DNA of 47,537 nt from CAYPKW01 sp964411425 (GCA_964411425.1 CAYPKW010000016.1:1-47537); one strand, 5' to 3'. Counted from the stretch's first letter, positions 17,348-28,489 are shown. Program-made: numbers and translations. The notes: generated by a model from the letters alone, not told the origin.

Positions 17348-17965
17348 ATGATCGACCTTTACACCTACCCCACGAGCAACGGATGGCGTGCCTCCGTCGC
17401 TCTCGCGGAATGCGGGCTCGCCTACCGGGTCCACAGAGTAGACCTTGAGAAGGGCGAACAGAAACGACCCGAGTTTCTGAAGATCAACGCCGCCGGCCAG
17501 ATACCGGCCATTGTCGATCCCGACGGCCCCGGCGGCAAGCGGCTGGCATTGAGCCAGTCCGGTGCCATCATTCTCTATGCCGCCGAGAAAAGCGGCAAAC
17601 TGTTGCCCGAGCAACCCGCCAAGCGCGCGCTCGCCTACCGGTGGTTCATGCAGGTCATGACCGAAGTCGCGCCGACGAGCGGATCCCTGTTCTATCTGAC
17701 CACGCAAGTGCCGGGGAAGCCGCGCGGCGCCATCAAGTATTACGAGGACTGGCTTCTCCAGACATTCCGGGCGTGCGACCGGCGATTGGGCGAGGCCCCA
17801 TATCTCGCCGGGGAGATCAGCATCGCCGACATCGCGCTTTATCCGACGGTGGCCGCGCGCAAGGACTTCATCGCCAAGGCGCGCGGGCTTACCAATCTCA
17901 AGCGCTGGGCGAAGGCGATGGCGGCGCGGCCCGGCGTGAAACGCGGCATGAAGGCCGGTGAATGA
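17348..17965 (+). CDS. Glutathione S-transferase
   Basis: 205 residues. N-terminal thioredoxin-like domain with TYPTSNGWRASVALAE (glutathione-site Ser/Asn), the cis-Pro in GQIPAIV and the SQSGAIILYAAE gamma-glutamyl binding motif; C-terminal helical domain from about residue 90 with LAGEISIADIALYP. It resembles the YfcG/Ure2-like group, which often has disulfide reductase or peroxidase activity. Its stop lies only a few bases from the betB start, so they are probably co-transcribed. Confidence 0.86.
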   Translation: MIDLYTYPTSNGWRASVALAECGLAYRVHRVDLEKGEQKRPEFLKINAAGQIPAIVDPDGPGGKRLALSQSGAIILYAAEKSGKLLPEQPAKRALAYRWFMQVMTEVAPTSGSLFYLTTQVPGKPRGAIKYYEDWLLQTFRACDRRLGEAPYLAGEISIADIALYPTVAARKDFIAKARGLTNLKRWAKAMAARPGVKRGMKAGE

Positions 17966-17969
17966 CCCT

Positions 17970-19432
<1,463 letters not shown>

Positions 19433-19433
<1 letters not shown>

Positions 19434-21094
19434 TGACCGAGGACGCCGTCTACGACTACATCATCGTCGGCGCCGGCTCGGCCGGCTCGGTGTTGGCAAA
19501 CCGCCTCTCGGCCGACGCAGGCTTGCGCGTGCTCGTGTTGGAGGCCGGCCCCAAGGACAACAACCTCTTTCTCCACATGCCGCTCGCCTTCGCCTACGCG
19601 CTGGCGAACGACCGCTTCAACTGGTTCTATCAGTCGGAGCCCGAGCCCCATATGGACGGCCGGCGCATGTACTGCCCGCGCGGGCGCGTGCTGGGCGGCT
19701 CGTCCTCCATCAACGGCATGATCTACATCCGCGGCCATGCCCGCGACTACGACCGCTGGGCACAAGGGGGCTTGGCGGGCTGGGACTACGCCGGTGTGCT
19801 GCCCTACTTCAAGCGGGCGGAGACGCGCGAGAAGGGCGCCGACGATTACCGCGGCGGCGAGGGTCCGCTCCACGTCAGCACCGGGGCTTGCCGCAACCCC
19901 CTCTACAACGCCTTCATCGAGGCTGGCCGCCAGGCCGGCTTCCCCTACACCGAGGACGTGAACGGCTACCGGCAGGAGGGCTTCGGCGCCTATGACATGA
20001 CGGTGCGCCGAGGCCGGCGGTGGAGTGCTGCGATGGCCTATCTGCGGCCCGCCATGGCGCGCCCGAACCTCGCCGTGCGCACTCGCGCCCTCGCGCGCAA
20101 AGTGCTGGTCGAAGGCGGCCGCGCCGTGGGCGTCGTCTACGACGAGGGCGGGGGCCAAGCGACCGCGCGGGCCGAACGCGAGGTGATTCTCGCCGGCGGC
20201 GCCATCAACTCGCCGCAACTCCTGCTGCTGTCCGGCGTCGGACCGGCGGACGAGCTGAGCGCGCTCGGCATCCCGGTCGTGCACGACCTGCCCGGGGTCG
20301 GATGGAATCTGCAGGACCACATCGAAATCTACGTGCAATTCGAGTGCACGCAAGCAATCACTCTCTACAGCGCCACGAAGCCGCTCAACAAGCTGCTGAT
20401 CGGCGCCCGGTGGCTTCTGTTCCGCAGCGGGCCGGCCGCCAGCAACGCCTTCGAGGCGGGCGCGTTCATCCGCAGCAACGCGAGCGTGGAGCATCCGAAC
20501 CTGCAGTACCACTTCCTGCCCATGGCGGTGTCTTACGACGGCTCGACGCCGCAGGCCGGACATGGATTCCAGGCCCATGTCGGCCCCATGCGCCCGACGA
20601 GCGTCGGCTGGGTCAAGCTGCGCTCGGCGGATGCCAAGGAGCACCCGATCATCCAGTTCAATTACATGCAGACCGAGTTGGACCGGCAGGAGATGCGCGA
20701 AGCGGTGCGCGTCACTCGCGAGATCTTCGCCCAGAAGGCGTTCGATCCGTACCGCGGCAGGGAGCTCGCCCCGGGGCCGCAAGGCCAGTCGGACGCCGAG
20801 CTGGATGCCTTCGTGCGCGCCAAGGCGGAGAGCGCCTACCACCCCTGCGGCACCTGCAAGATGGGCACGGACAACATGGCGGTGGTGGATGGCGAGCTCC
20901 GAGTGCGCGGCCTCGAGGGCCTGCGCGTCGTCGACGCCTCGATCATGCCCAGCGTCGTCAGCGGCAATCTGAACGCTCCCACCATCATGATCGCGGAGAA
21001 GGCGGCGGACATGATCCTCGGCCGCCCGCCCTTGCCCGCGGCCCACGTCGCGGTGCATGTTGGCGGTCCGGGGCCGACGCGCCAGATTGCGTGA
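19433..21094 (+). CDS. betA: Choline dehydrogenase (GMC oxidoreductase)
   Basis: 553 residues. FAD motif DYIIVGAGSAGSVLANRL at residues 8-25, GMC signatures RGRVLGGSSSINGMIYIRG and GAINSPQLLLLSGVGP, and the C-terminal catalytic region YHPCGTCKMG and GNLNAPTIMIAEKAADMI. It oxidises choline to betaine aldehyde, passing electrons to the respiratory chain; usually membrane-associated. Directly after betB. Length fits BetA. Other GMC alcohol dehydrogenases are similar, but pairing with betB makes choline the best substrate. Confidence 0.9.
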
Positions 21095-21155
21095 GCGGGA
21101 CAGGGTCGCCGTGCTATACCGGAATTCTCAACGCAACGCGCAAGGGAGACCCATC

Positions 21156-21611
21156 ATGCCACGCTGGATCACTCGAATCGCCATTCTCGCGATTGTAGCT
21201 TTACCCGCCGGCTGCGGCGGAGAACCGAAACGCGGTACGGCCGAGGAGGCGCAGGCGATGGTCGAGAAGGCGATCGCGCGCTACCAGGAAGTGGGGGCCG
21301 AGAAGGCGTTCGCCGAGTTCAGCGATCTGAAGGGCGCCTTCGTCGACCGCGATCTCTACGTCTTTGTCATCGGTCCAGACAGCAAGGTCGTGGCCCACGG
21401 CGCCGATTCCTCGCGCATCGGCCTCGATGCGACGACGCTCGCGGATGAGGACGGCAAGGCTTATGGCAAGGAGTTGCTGGCGGCCACCGCCGAGGGCGTC
21501 TGGGTCGATTACAAGTTCAAGAACCCGGTTAGCCAGCAGGTCGAGCCGAAATCGTCGTTCGCCAAGTTGGTGGATGGCTACGTCTTCGGCTGCGGGTTCT
21601 ATAAGCCTTAG
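21156..21611 (+). CDS. Small lipoprotein with a Cache-like domain
   Basis: 151 residues from the ATG after AAGGGAGA. The N-terminus has a hydrophobic stretch and the lipobox LPAGC, so it is probably a lipoprotein anchored at Cys20. The rest (AMVEKAIARYQEVGAEKAF, YVFVIGPDSKVVAHG, WVDYKFKNP, YVFGCGFYK) matches the single Cache type 2 sensor fold seen in chemoreceptors and stand-alone periplasmic proteins. Possibly a ligand-binding protein. It follows betA by 61 bases on the same strand. Confidence 0.75.
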   Translation: MPRWITRIAILAIVALPAGCGGEPKRGTAEEAQAMVEKAIARYQEVGAEKAFAEFSDLKGAFVDRDLYVFVIGPDSKVVAHGADSSRIGLDATTLADEDGKAYGKELLAATAEGVWVDYKFKNPVSQQVEPKSSFAKLVDGYVFGCGFYKP

Positions 21612-21620
21612 CGGCGCACG

Positions 21621-22898
21621 CTATTTGGCGGCGTCGGCGTCGCTCTCCTCGACCACTTCGACCTCGGCCGCCGCGCGCGGGTCGAGCTGGCTTGCCGCCG
21701 CCGTCGTCGCCGGCAGCGGCACGAACCGCGCCTGCGCCTCGGCGGGCAGCGCCCTGCGCCGGCTCATCCGATAGCGGGTGAATAGGGCCAGCAGCGCGAA
21801 GACGATGGCGAGCGCCAGGAACAGGGCCGGCGCGCCCAGCTGGCCCATGGCGAAGGAGCCGACCAGCGGCCCGACGGTGGCGCCCAGCGCCCAGGCCAGC
21901 AGCAGTCCGCCCGAGGCCGCCACCATGCGCTCGCGCGCCACGTAGTCGAAGGCGTGCGCCACGCTCACGGGGTACACGGTGGCCGCCGAGCCGCCGAACA
22001 GCGCCGCCAGGACCAAGAGCACCGGCAACGAGTTGTCGACCCGGCTCGCCCACGCATAGCCGCCGGCGCAGACCAGCGTGCCGGCGATCAACATGTACAT
22101 GAGCACGGTGCGCCGGTCGAAGCGGTCCGAGGCGCGGCCGATCGGGTATTGCAGGACGAGGCCGCCGCATACCGCGGCACCCATGAACAGCGACACGCCG
22201 AACACGCTCAGGCCCACCGATTGGCCAAATATGGCTCCCATGCCATAGAAGGCGCCACTCAAGAGGCCGGCGCCCAGCGCCCCGATCACGCCCAGGGGCG
22301 AGATGCGGTACAGCTCCCCGAACGGCAGGGCCTGGAGGCGCCCGAGGTCGGGGCCGGCGACGCGCGTCAGCACCACCGGCACCAGTGACAGGCTGAGCAG
22401 GATGGCGGAGAGACAGAACAGCTCGACCCCTTGCACGCCCCAGCTATTCACCAAGAGCTGTCCGCTGCCGGAGCCGAAATAGGCGGTCACCATGTAGAGC
22501 GAAAGAATCTGGCCGCGCGACGTGTTGGCGCTGCGCACGGCGAGCCAGCTCTCGATGGTGGCGAACAGCCCCGCCATGCAGAAGCCGCTCACCGCGCGCA
22601 AGACCGCCCAGGGGATGGGCGCGAACCACAAGGCATGTCCGAGCGCCGCCGCCGAGACCACGGCGGCGAACGCGGCGAAGGCGCGGATGTGGCCGACGCG
22701 GGCGATGACGTCCTTGCCGTACAGGCTGCCGAGGACAAATCCGGCGTAATAGGCAGACATGACGAGGCCCGCCGTTTCCGGCGGCAGGCCGGCGAGGTGC
22801 ATGCGGATCGGCAACGTGATGCCGAGCAGCGCATTGCCGATTACGAGAATGCCGGCGCCCAGCAGCAGCGAGGCGACGGACCGCAGGGCGTGGATCAC
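21621..22898 (-). CDS. MFS transporter (YcaD/UMF2-like)
   Basis: 425 residues from a GTG at 22898 with GGAG upstream. About twelve membrane helices. The loop motif YGKDVIARVGHIRAF after helix 2 and the second-half equivalent QYPIGRASDRFDRR fit the major facilitator family; overall it is like the E. coli YcaD group, whose substrates are unknown. A charged tail of about 40 residues ends in EVVEESDADAAK. Ends nine bases from the convergent lipoprotein gene. Confidence 0.8.
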   Translation of the reverse strand: MIHALRSVASLLLGAGILVIGNALLGITLPIRMHLAGLPPETAGLVMSAYYAGFVLGSLYGKDVIARVGHIRAFAAFAAVVSAAALGHALWFAPIPWAVLRAVSGFCMAGLFATIESWLAVRSANTSRGQILSLYMVTAYFGSGSGQLLVNSWGVQGVELFCLSAILLSLSLVPVVLTRVAGPDLGRLQALPFGELYRISPLGVIGALGAGLLSGAFYGMGAIFGQSVGLSVFGVSLFMGAAVCGGLVLQYPIGRASDRFDRRTVLMYMLIAGTLVCAGGYAWASRVDNSLPVLLVLAALFGGSAATVYPVSVAHAFDYVARERMVAASGGLLLAWALGATVGPLVGSFAMGQLGAPALFLALAIVFALLALFTRYRMSRRRALPAEAQARFVPLPATTAAASQLDPRAAAEVEVVEESDADAAK

Positions 22899-22986
22899 GA
22901 CGAGGGCTCCGGAAGGCCGCTCTTGGTGCCCGAATGGCCACCCGAATGCAAGCGGCCGGAGCGGCGCGACGAGCCTCGCGGCCGGT

Positions 22987-23745
22987 TCACAAGGCGGGTA
23001 GGATGCGGCGGACCACGCTGGCGGCGGTCTCCGCCGCCGCCGCCAAAAATGCTCGGAAATCGAGCTCGCTGTCGGCGCCGGCGCGGTCGCTGAGCGAGCG
23101 CGCCACCACCCAGGGCGCACCGAAGCGCTCGGCCACCTGCGCCAGCGCGGCGCTTTCCATGTCCACCGCCTGGGCCGCGAAGCGTGCCCGCAGCGTCGCC
23201 CTGGTCGCCTCGCAGTTGATGAACTGGTCGCCGGTGACGAGCGTGCCGAAGCGGAGCGCGGGCCGCCGACCGCCGGCGACGGTGGCCGGCAGCGCCGGCA
23301 GCCGATAGCCCTCGAGGGCGCGCGCGAGCGCGGCGCGCAAGCCCGCGTCGAGCTCGTAGACGATGGTCTCGCGCGCCTCGCCGAGGGGCGCCACTCCGGG
23401 CCGGAAATTGCGCAGCCGGCCGCCCGTGATGGCGCCGTAGTCGTGCTGGATCAGGCGCTCCGCCAGCACCACGTCGCCGATGCCGAGGTCGGGGTCGAGC
23501 CCGCCGGCGACCCCCGACAGCAGCAGCGCGCGGCAACCGAATCCGTCCAGCAGCAAGGTGGCGGCGGCCGAGGCCGCCACCTTGCCGATGGCGCCGTCGG
23601 CCAGCACGACCGGGCGACCCTCAAGCGTGCCGCGACGAAAGCCGCAGCCGCCGCGGGTCACCGGGTCCTGCAGGCCCGCCGCCAGATGACGGATCTCCTC
23701 GGGCAACGCGCAGAGGATGCCGATCGGGCGGTCGTGCTGGCTCAT
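22987..23745 (-). CDS. 5'-methylthioadenosine/S-adenosylhomocysteine nucleosidase-type protein
   Basis: 252 residues. Nucleoside phosphorylase-like fold: GILCALPEEIRHLAAGL near the start (Glu), SGVAGGLDPDLGIGDVVLAE, QFINCEATRATLR, AVDMESAALAQVAERF and SLSDRAG with the catalytic Asp. Expected to cleave methylthioadenosine or S-adenosylhomocysteine, or a related adenosyl compound (the hopanoid enzyme HpnG belongs here too). Homocysteine released from SAH would be the acceptor for the betaine methyltransferase, but that link is only inference. Confidence 0.8.
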   Translation of the reverse strand: MSQHDRPIGILCALPEEIRHLAAGLQDPVTRGGCGFRRGTLEGRPVVLADGAIGKVAASAAATLLLDGFGCRALLLSGVAGGLDPDLGIGDVVLAERLIQHDYGAITGGRLRNFRPGVAPLGEARETIVYELDAGLRAALARALEGYRLPALPATVAGGRRPALRFGTLVTGDQFINCEATRATLRARFAAQAVDMESAALAQVAERFGAPWVVARSLSDRAGADSELDFRAFLAAAAETAASVVRRILPAL

Positions 23746-23781
23746 GCCCGCAACCTACCACCGCCGCCGCGGCGCGAGGAC

Positions 23782-23822
23782 CGCAAAGAAAACGGCGCCC
23801 GTCCTTGCGGGACGGGCGCCGT
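23782..23822 (-). terminator. Rho-independent terminator
   Basis: A 13-bp perfect stem (23792-23804 with 23810-23822) with a 5-base loop, followed on the minus strand by TTTTCTTTGC. It lies just after the end of the chemoreceptor fragment and would stop its transcription before the nucleosidase gene. Confidence 0.85.
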
Positions 23823-23855
23823 CGCTTTCGTGCGGAGGCGTTCGACCGAGTTGCC

Positions 23856-24440
23856 TTACGCCGCCTTGACGTTCTTGAGGAAGACGTCGATCTGCGTCTT
23901 CAGGGTGCTCGAATGCCGCGCCAGCTCGCGGGACGCGTCAAGCACTTGGCTCGCCGCGCGGCCGGTCTCGCCGGCGGCCTGCGTCACGCCGGAGATATTG
24001 CTCGACACTTCCTGCGTGCCGGAGGCGGCCTGCTGCACGTTGCGGGCGATCTCGCGCGTCGCCGCCCCTGCTCCTCCACGGCGCTGGCGATCGCGGTGGC
24101 GATCTGGTTGATCTCGCCGATGGTGGCGCCGATGCCCTGGATGGCACCGCGTCCGTGGTCACCGCCTGCATGGCGTTGATCTGGCCGGCGATCTCCTCGG
24201 TCGCCTTGGCCGTTTGGTTGGCCAGGTTCTTCACCTCGGAGGCCACCACCGCGAAGCCCTTGCCGGCCTCGCCGGCGCGCGCCGCCTCGATCGTGGCGTT
24301 CAAGGCCAGCAGGTTGGTCTGGCTCGCGATGTCGTTGATGAGCTCGACCACCTTGCCGATCTTCTGGGAGGTCTCGGCCAGGCCCTGCACCGTGCCGTCG
24401 GTCTTCTTGGCGTCGTCGACCGCTCGCACCGCCATCGCTT
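23856..24440 (-). pseudogene. Methyl-accepting chemotaxis protein, C-terminal fragment with two frameshifts
   Basis: The minus strand encodes the conserved signalling tip of a chemoreceptor (KIGKVVELINDIASQTNLLA, then EAARAGEAGKGFAVVASEVK, NLANQTAKATEEIAGQINAM). The frame then breaks twice. Near 24145 one base is missing before AIQGIGATIGEINQIATAIA, and near 24065 one base is missing between SAVEEQG and ATREIARNVQQAASGTQEVS. The last frame runs to the natural end (DVFLKNVKAA) and a good terminator. Upstream of about 24440 the homology stops: sensor and membrane parts are absent. So it is a truncated, decayed receptor, or a poorly assembled one; both frameshifts are single-base losses at short runs. 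Confidence 0.85.
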
Positions 24441-24554
24441 TCCTCTGGCTGACCAGCATCCGCCTCTTGCTTCGTCGGCTCACAAGGGCCTATCCATGAA
24501 TCTCAACTTTGCGAACGGACTCTTAGGCGCAAGCGATCTATGGGGAGCACCACC

Positions 24555-24947
24555 ATGATCTACGAGATACGGCAGGTGATCTTGGACCGAGAAACGCTGG
24601 AGAGCGCGATTGTCACGGCCGACAAAGAGGACGGCGGGCGATTGTTCGAGTGCGCTTCTCTGCGCGTCAACATCGAGAAGGACCCCGAAATACGAGTGGT
24701 GGTCGAGGCACAGCGCAAGGCGTCCGAGGCGCCGGAGCGCATCGAAACGTCCGCTGTGCAGATCGCAGCCGTTATTATTCTCTATTGCCGAAAGGGAGGC
24801 ATTCCGTTGCCCCGAGCCTCAAAGAAGTCGTTGGAGTTGGTTGGGGCCAATGTTTGCCTGCGCCTCACGATGAACGTAGCCACGAAATCCGTCGTCGTGC
24901 CATGGTCTCCGGCTTCGACCGGTCGCACGCTGCGCAGGCGATTATGA
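24555..24947 (+). CDS. Small unknown protein
   Basis: 130 residues from the ATG at 24555, after GGGGAGC. Acidic, soluble; contains IETSAVQIAAVIILYCRKGGIPLPRASKKSLE in its second half, read here as two parts: a hydrophobic helix around residues 73-85 and an IPLPR motif at about 91-95 followed by a beta-like stretch (VGANVCLRLTMN). The IPLPR part reminds me of small unnamed proteins in other alphaproteobacteria, but I cannot name a family. Lower G+C than its neighbours. The 263 bases after it (24948-25210) show no gene or repeat that I can see. Confidence 0.55.
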   Translation: MIYEIRQVILDRETLESAIVTADKEDGGRLFECASLRVNIEKDPEIRVVVEAQRKASEAPERIETSAVQIAAVIILYCRKGGIPLPRASKKSLELVGANVCLRLTMNVATKSVVVPWSPASTGRTLRRRL

Positions 24948-25210
24948 GACAGTTCGGAACAGACCCCGGTTCGTGGGCTGGCCTACGCGCGTAGAACCGC
25001 ATCAGGCCGAGGTTCGGGACTCGTGAGCTCTGGGCGCTTACGCGAAGCCGGACTTGCGGATTAGCGCGGATCACCGCGGCCCGGCCTTCGCTTGCCTCGC
25101 CAATGCTTGCGCGCCAGGTCATCATCGCCGCCTGCCGCCGAAGCGCTAATGGCTGATCGCCCGCAACGTAATTGAAACGGAAGCGCGTGTGCGCCTAAAC
25201 GAAATCTGCG

Positions 25211-27358
25211 CTAGGCGTGGCTGGCGGCAACGACCCGGTCGAGACTATGGACGCGCGCGGCCGGCAGGCGCAGCGTTGCCGTAGTCCCTTGCCCCTGCTC
25301 GCTGTCGATGAGCAGTTCCCCGCCATGCAGCTCGGCGAAGGCCTTGGCGATGGACAGTCCAAGACCCGTCCCCTCGTACTTGCGGGCTGGGCAGTTGTTG
25401 AGTTGAACGAAGGGCTTGACGGCATGTGCGATCCCGTCCCTCGGCATGCCGATGCCAGTATCTGTCACGACAATATCGATCCCGCCCGTCGGCGACCGGC
25501 GGGCCGCGATCTCGACGCGCCCCCCGGCCGGAGTAAACTTGACGGCATTCGACGACAGGTTAAGGACGATCTGCTTCAGCAGGCGCTCGTCGCCCTCGAC
25601 CGCCGGCAGGTCCGGGTCGATGCGCGTCGTCAATTCGACCGCCTGCTCGGTGGCGCGCGGGCGCACCATTCGCGCGCAGGCCTCGATCAGGGCGGGCACC
25701 TCAACCATAGCCTCGTGGAGGACGACCTGCCCGACCTCGACCCGGCTGATGTCGAGAAGATCGTTGATGATTTCGAGAAGATGCATGCCGCTATTCTTGA
25801 TGTCCGCGCTGTATTCCTTATAGCTAGGCGTGCCGATCGGCCCCAGCAACTCGGCCTGCATAACGCCGGCGAAGCCGATGATGGCATTCAAGGGCGTGCG
25901 CAACTCGTGGCTCATGTTGGCAAGGAACCGGGACTTGGCCAAGTTCGCCATTTCAGCCTGGTGCTTGGCAACGCGCAACTCCGCCTCGGCTGTTTTCTGG
26001 TCCGTGACGTCCTGGAGCGTCCCGAAGGCGTACGTCAAGCGTCCGTCGCGATCGAAGGCGTTCTCGCCAATTTCACGGGCAGCGACAACGGTCCCGTCGT
26101 TGCGGACGATGCGGTACTCGATGGTACTTTCCCGGCGACGCTCCGCAATCATCTGCGCAAGGGCGTCGACCATCGCTGGTCGGTCGTCGGGGTGGACTAA
26201 ACGCTCGAGGAATTCCCTCGTTGGTTTGGCGAGTTCCGCCTTTGTGCAACCGAATATGGCGGCCGCCGCGTCCGAGAACTCGAATCGTCCGTCGATCCAG
26301 TTGCCGCCTGGAACGACGCTCCATTTCCAATGCCCGAGCCGCGCGAGGCGCTCCGCCTGCCGGTAGCGCGTTTCGCTTTCGCGCAGGGCATTCTCGGTCT
26401 CGCGAAGATCGGTCACGTCCTGCAGCGTGCCAACGGTGCGGCGTAGCCGCCCGTCCGATCCCCGTTGGTTTTCACCGATCTCGCGCACGTACCGCACAGT
26501 GCCGTCCGGCCGGGCGATGCGATAATCTAATACGTAGCCGGGCGAGCTTGGTTGCATCATGGTTGCGAAGACCTCGGCGACGGTCGCCTGGTCGTCGGGA
26601 TGCACGAAGCGATCGAGGAATTCGCGGTTGGTCACCTTCAGATCAGCGGACGGAACGCCGAAAATGTCGGCCACCGCTTCGGAGTGATCGTATCGACCGC
26701 CCTCCCAGCCGCCGCCGGGGTCGGCGACCCATGACCAGTGCCCGATGCGCGCGATGCGTTCCGCCTGCCGGTAGCGCGCTTCGCTTTCGCGCAGGGCCGC
26801 CTCGGTACGTCGCTGCTCGGTGATGTCCTGAATAGTTGCAAATCCGTGATGGACGCGCTCTTCGGCTTGCCATTCGTATTCACCGATTTCTCGGATCGTC
26901 GCGATCGACCCGTCGGGACGCACGATCCGGTATTCGATTGCGTACTCGAAGCGTTTCTCCGGGGAGACAGCGGTTAACGCGCCGAGGACGGCCTCGCGGT
27001 CGTCCGGGTGCACGAACCTTGCCGCCCATTGCGCCCCCGTGAGCCGCAGCTCCGTCGGCGATACACCGTGAATGGCAGCGGCCTCCTGAGATGCCTCGAT
27101 CAGGCCGCCCGCCAGACTACCGTCTCGCCCGGTGGTCCAGCGCCAGTGCCCGAGCCGCGCGAGGCGCTCCGCCTGCCGGTAGCGGGCCTCGCTCTCGCGC
27201 AAGCTCTTTTCGATCTCGGTCACATCACCGGCCAGCGCCGCGACGCCGGGGGCGTTGTCCGCGCCTCTCGGCAGGGCAGCAGCAAATCTCTCGGCAAGGC
27301 GGATTCCGCCGCGCTGGGTCGCCCGGCGCTCGTCCGCCGAATGTGCTTCTTTTTCCAT
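25211..27358 (-). CDS. Sensor histidine kinase with three tandem PAS domains
   Basis: 715 residues, no membrane segment or signal peptide, so cytoplasmic. Three PAS/PAC units start with RYRQAERLARLGHWRW, RYRQAERIARIGHWSW and RYRQAERLARLGHWKW (about residues 60, 196 and 333) and each ends in a QDITE/QDVTD-type motif, the usual PAC end. Then HisKA with the phosphorylated His484 in FLANMSHELRTPLNAIIGFA, and a HATPase domain with N box NLSSNAVKFTPAGG, G1 DTGIGMP and G2 GTGLGLS. No receiver domain and no response regulator gene alongside, so it is an orphan kinase. The closely similar PAS copies suggest recent internal duplication. Ligand unknown; no haem or flavin signature seen. Confidence 0.9.
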   Translation of the reverse strand: MEKEAHSADERRATQRGGIRLAERFAAALPRGADNAPGVAALAGDVTEIEKSLRESEARYRQAERLARLGHWRWTTGRDGSLAGGLIEASQEAAAIHGVSPTELRLTGAQWAARFVHPDDREAVLGALTAVSPEKRFEYAIEYRIVRPDGSIATIREIGEYEWQAEERVHHGFATIQDITEQRRTEAALRESEARYRQAERIARIGHWSWVADPGGGWEGGRYDHSEAVADIFGVPSADLKVTNREFLDRFVHPDDQATVAEVFATMMQPSSPGYVLDYRIARPDGTVRYVREIGENQRGSDGRLRRTVGTLQDVTDLRETENALRESETRYRQAERLARLGHWKWSVVPGGNWIDGRFEFSDAAAAIFGCTKAELAKPTREFLERLVHPDDRPAMVDALAQMIAERRRESTIEYRIVRNDGTVVAAREIGENAFDRDGRLTYAFGTLQDVTDQKTAEAELRVAKHQAEMANLAKSRFLANMSHELRTPLNAIIGFAGVMQAELLGPIGTPSYKEYSADIKNSGMHLLEIINDLLDISRVEVGQVVLHEAMVEVPALIEACARMVRPRATEQAVELTTRIDPDLPAVEGDERLLKQIVLNLSSNAVKFTPAGGRVEIAARRSPTGGIDIVVTDTGIGMPRDGIAHAVKPFVQLNNCPARKYEGTGLGLSIAKAFAELHGGELLIDSEQGQGTTATLRLPAARVHSLDRVVAASHA

Positions 27359-27502
27359 GTCGCCATATCATCGTGTAAATACCTTAAGATCAATTAAACT
27401 GGGATTCCCCAGACTACCATGGATCCGTGTGAACGATGGTACGCTGGCGGTAGGGCCGCGGCGCCTCTCTCACGGCCATGTGATGTGGCGTCATAGGCCC
27501 GC

Positions 27503-28459
27503 TCAGCGGGCTGCCGACAGGCAGTCCCGCATGGTGCGCGCCAGTCCGCGCATGAGGTCGAAGTAGAGGTCGGGTCCGGGCTCGAGCCGGATTCCTTCGG
27601 GGTCGAGCTCGGCGGTGCCGGCCGGTGTGCCGACCACGATCGAGCGGAACAGCGGCGCGTCGAACACGGGCTCGCGAAAGACGCAGCGCGCTTTGGCGAG
27701 CAGGGCGCGGACCGCGCGCACCCGGCGCGCGCCCGGCGGCTGGTCCGGGCTGGCCGCAATCGACCCCAGAGCGGCGAGGCCGTAGCGCGCCTCGAAGTAC
27801 TGGTAGGCGTCGTGGAAGACGAGGTAGGGGATGTCCTTCACCGGCGCGAGCCTGCCTGCCAGCTCGCGGTCGAGATCATCCAGGCGGCGCATCAGCGCCT
27901 CGCCGTTGGCGCGGTAGGCGTGGGCGTCGGCGGGGTCCAGCCGAGCCAGCGTTTCCACCATCGCCGCCACCATGGCGCGGGCGTTCCGCGGATCGAGCCA
28001 GATGTGGCCGTCCCAGGCGGCGCCCTCCGCCGGCTCCTCCTCCTCTGCCTCCCAAATCCCGCCCTTGCGGGTCGCCAGCAAGTGGACGCCTTCGGCGTCG
28101 GCGAGCGCGACGGAGGCGCCTGCCAATGCGGCGATCGGCTTCACAAGGAAACTTTCCATGCGCCGGCCGATCCAAAACACGACCTGGGCCCGTGCCAGCG
28201 CCCGCGCGGCGGACGGCTTCAATTGATAGCCGTGCGGCGCCGCACCGCGCGGCACCAGCAGCGCCGGCGACGCCACCCCCGCCATGACCGAGGCCGCCAG
28301 CGAGTGCACCGGCGCGATGCTGGCCGCCACCTCGATGCCGTCGGCCGCGGCCGGCCCGCCCAGCAGCAAGAGGCCAAGCGCAAGCACCGCGGCCGGGCGG
28401 CCGACCGGTCCCGACGGCGCCCGAGATCGCCATTGCGCGATGCCCAACCGGCGTGCCAT
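27503..28459 (-). CDS. znuA: Zinc ABC transporter substrate-binding protein
   Basis: 318 residues from the ATG at 28459; an in-frame GTG at 28465 would add two. Signal peptide to about residue 40 (LLLLGGPAAADG). Zinc-binding His residues are in APHGYQLKPS, DGHIWLDPRNA and VFHDAYQYF, with an acidic ligand region near AELDPEG, as in ZnuA. The charged loop between the first two (WEAEEEEPAEGAAWDGH) is short and acidic instead of His-rich. Periplasmic zinc capture for ZnuBC. Transcribed away from zur with a shared control region. Confidence 0.9.
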   Translation of the reverse strand: MARRLGIAQWRSRAPSGPVGRPAAVLALGLLLLGGPAAADGIEVAASIAPVHSLAASVMAGVASPALLVPRGAAPHGYQLKPSAARALARAQVVFWIGRRMESFLVKPIAALAGASVALADAEGVHLLATRKGGIWEAEEEEPAEGAAWDGHIWLDPRNARAMVAAMVETLARLDPADAHAYRANGEALMRRLDDLDRELAGRLAPVKDIPYLVFHDAYQYFEARYGLAALGSIAASPDQPPGARRVRAVRALLAKARCVFREPVFDAPLFRSIVVGTPAGTAELDPEGIRLEPGPDLYFDLMRGLARTMRDCLSAAR

Positions 28460-28468
28460 ACTCACGCG

Positions 28469-28485
28469 ACGTTACACTATAACAT
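28469..28485. promoter_or_regulatory. Zur box between znuA and zur-znuCB
   Basis: ACGTTACACTATAACAT is a 17-bp partial palindrome (12 of 17 positions symmetric) rich in the AATGTTATA/TATAACATT words that I know from Zur sites of alphaproteobacteria. It sits in the 30 bases between the divergent genes, just before the zur start codon, so Zur with zinc should repress both directions. Confidence 0.7.
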
Positions 28486-28489
28486 TGCA

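Noticed and set aside
24865..25125. Small minus-strand frame between the unknown protein and the histidine kinase
   Set aside because: No ribosome-binding site or motif, and it overlaps the end of the plus-strand gene.
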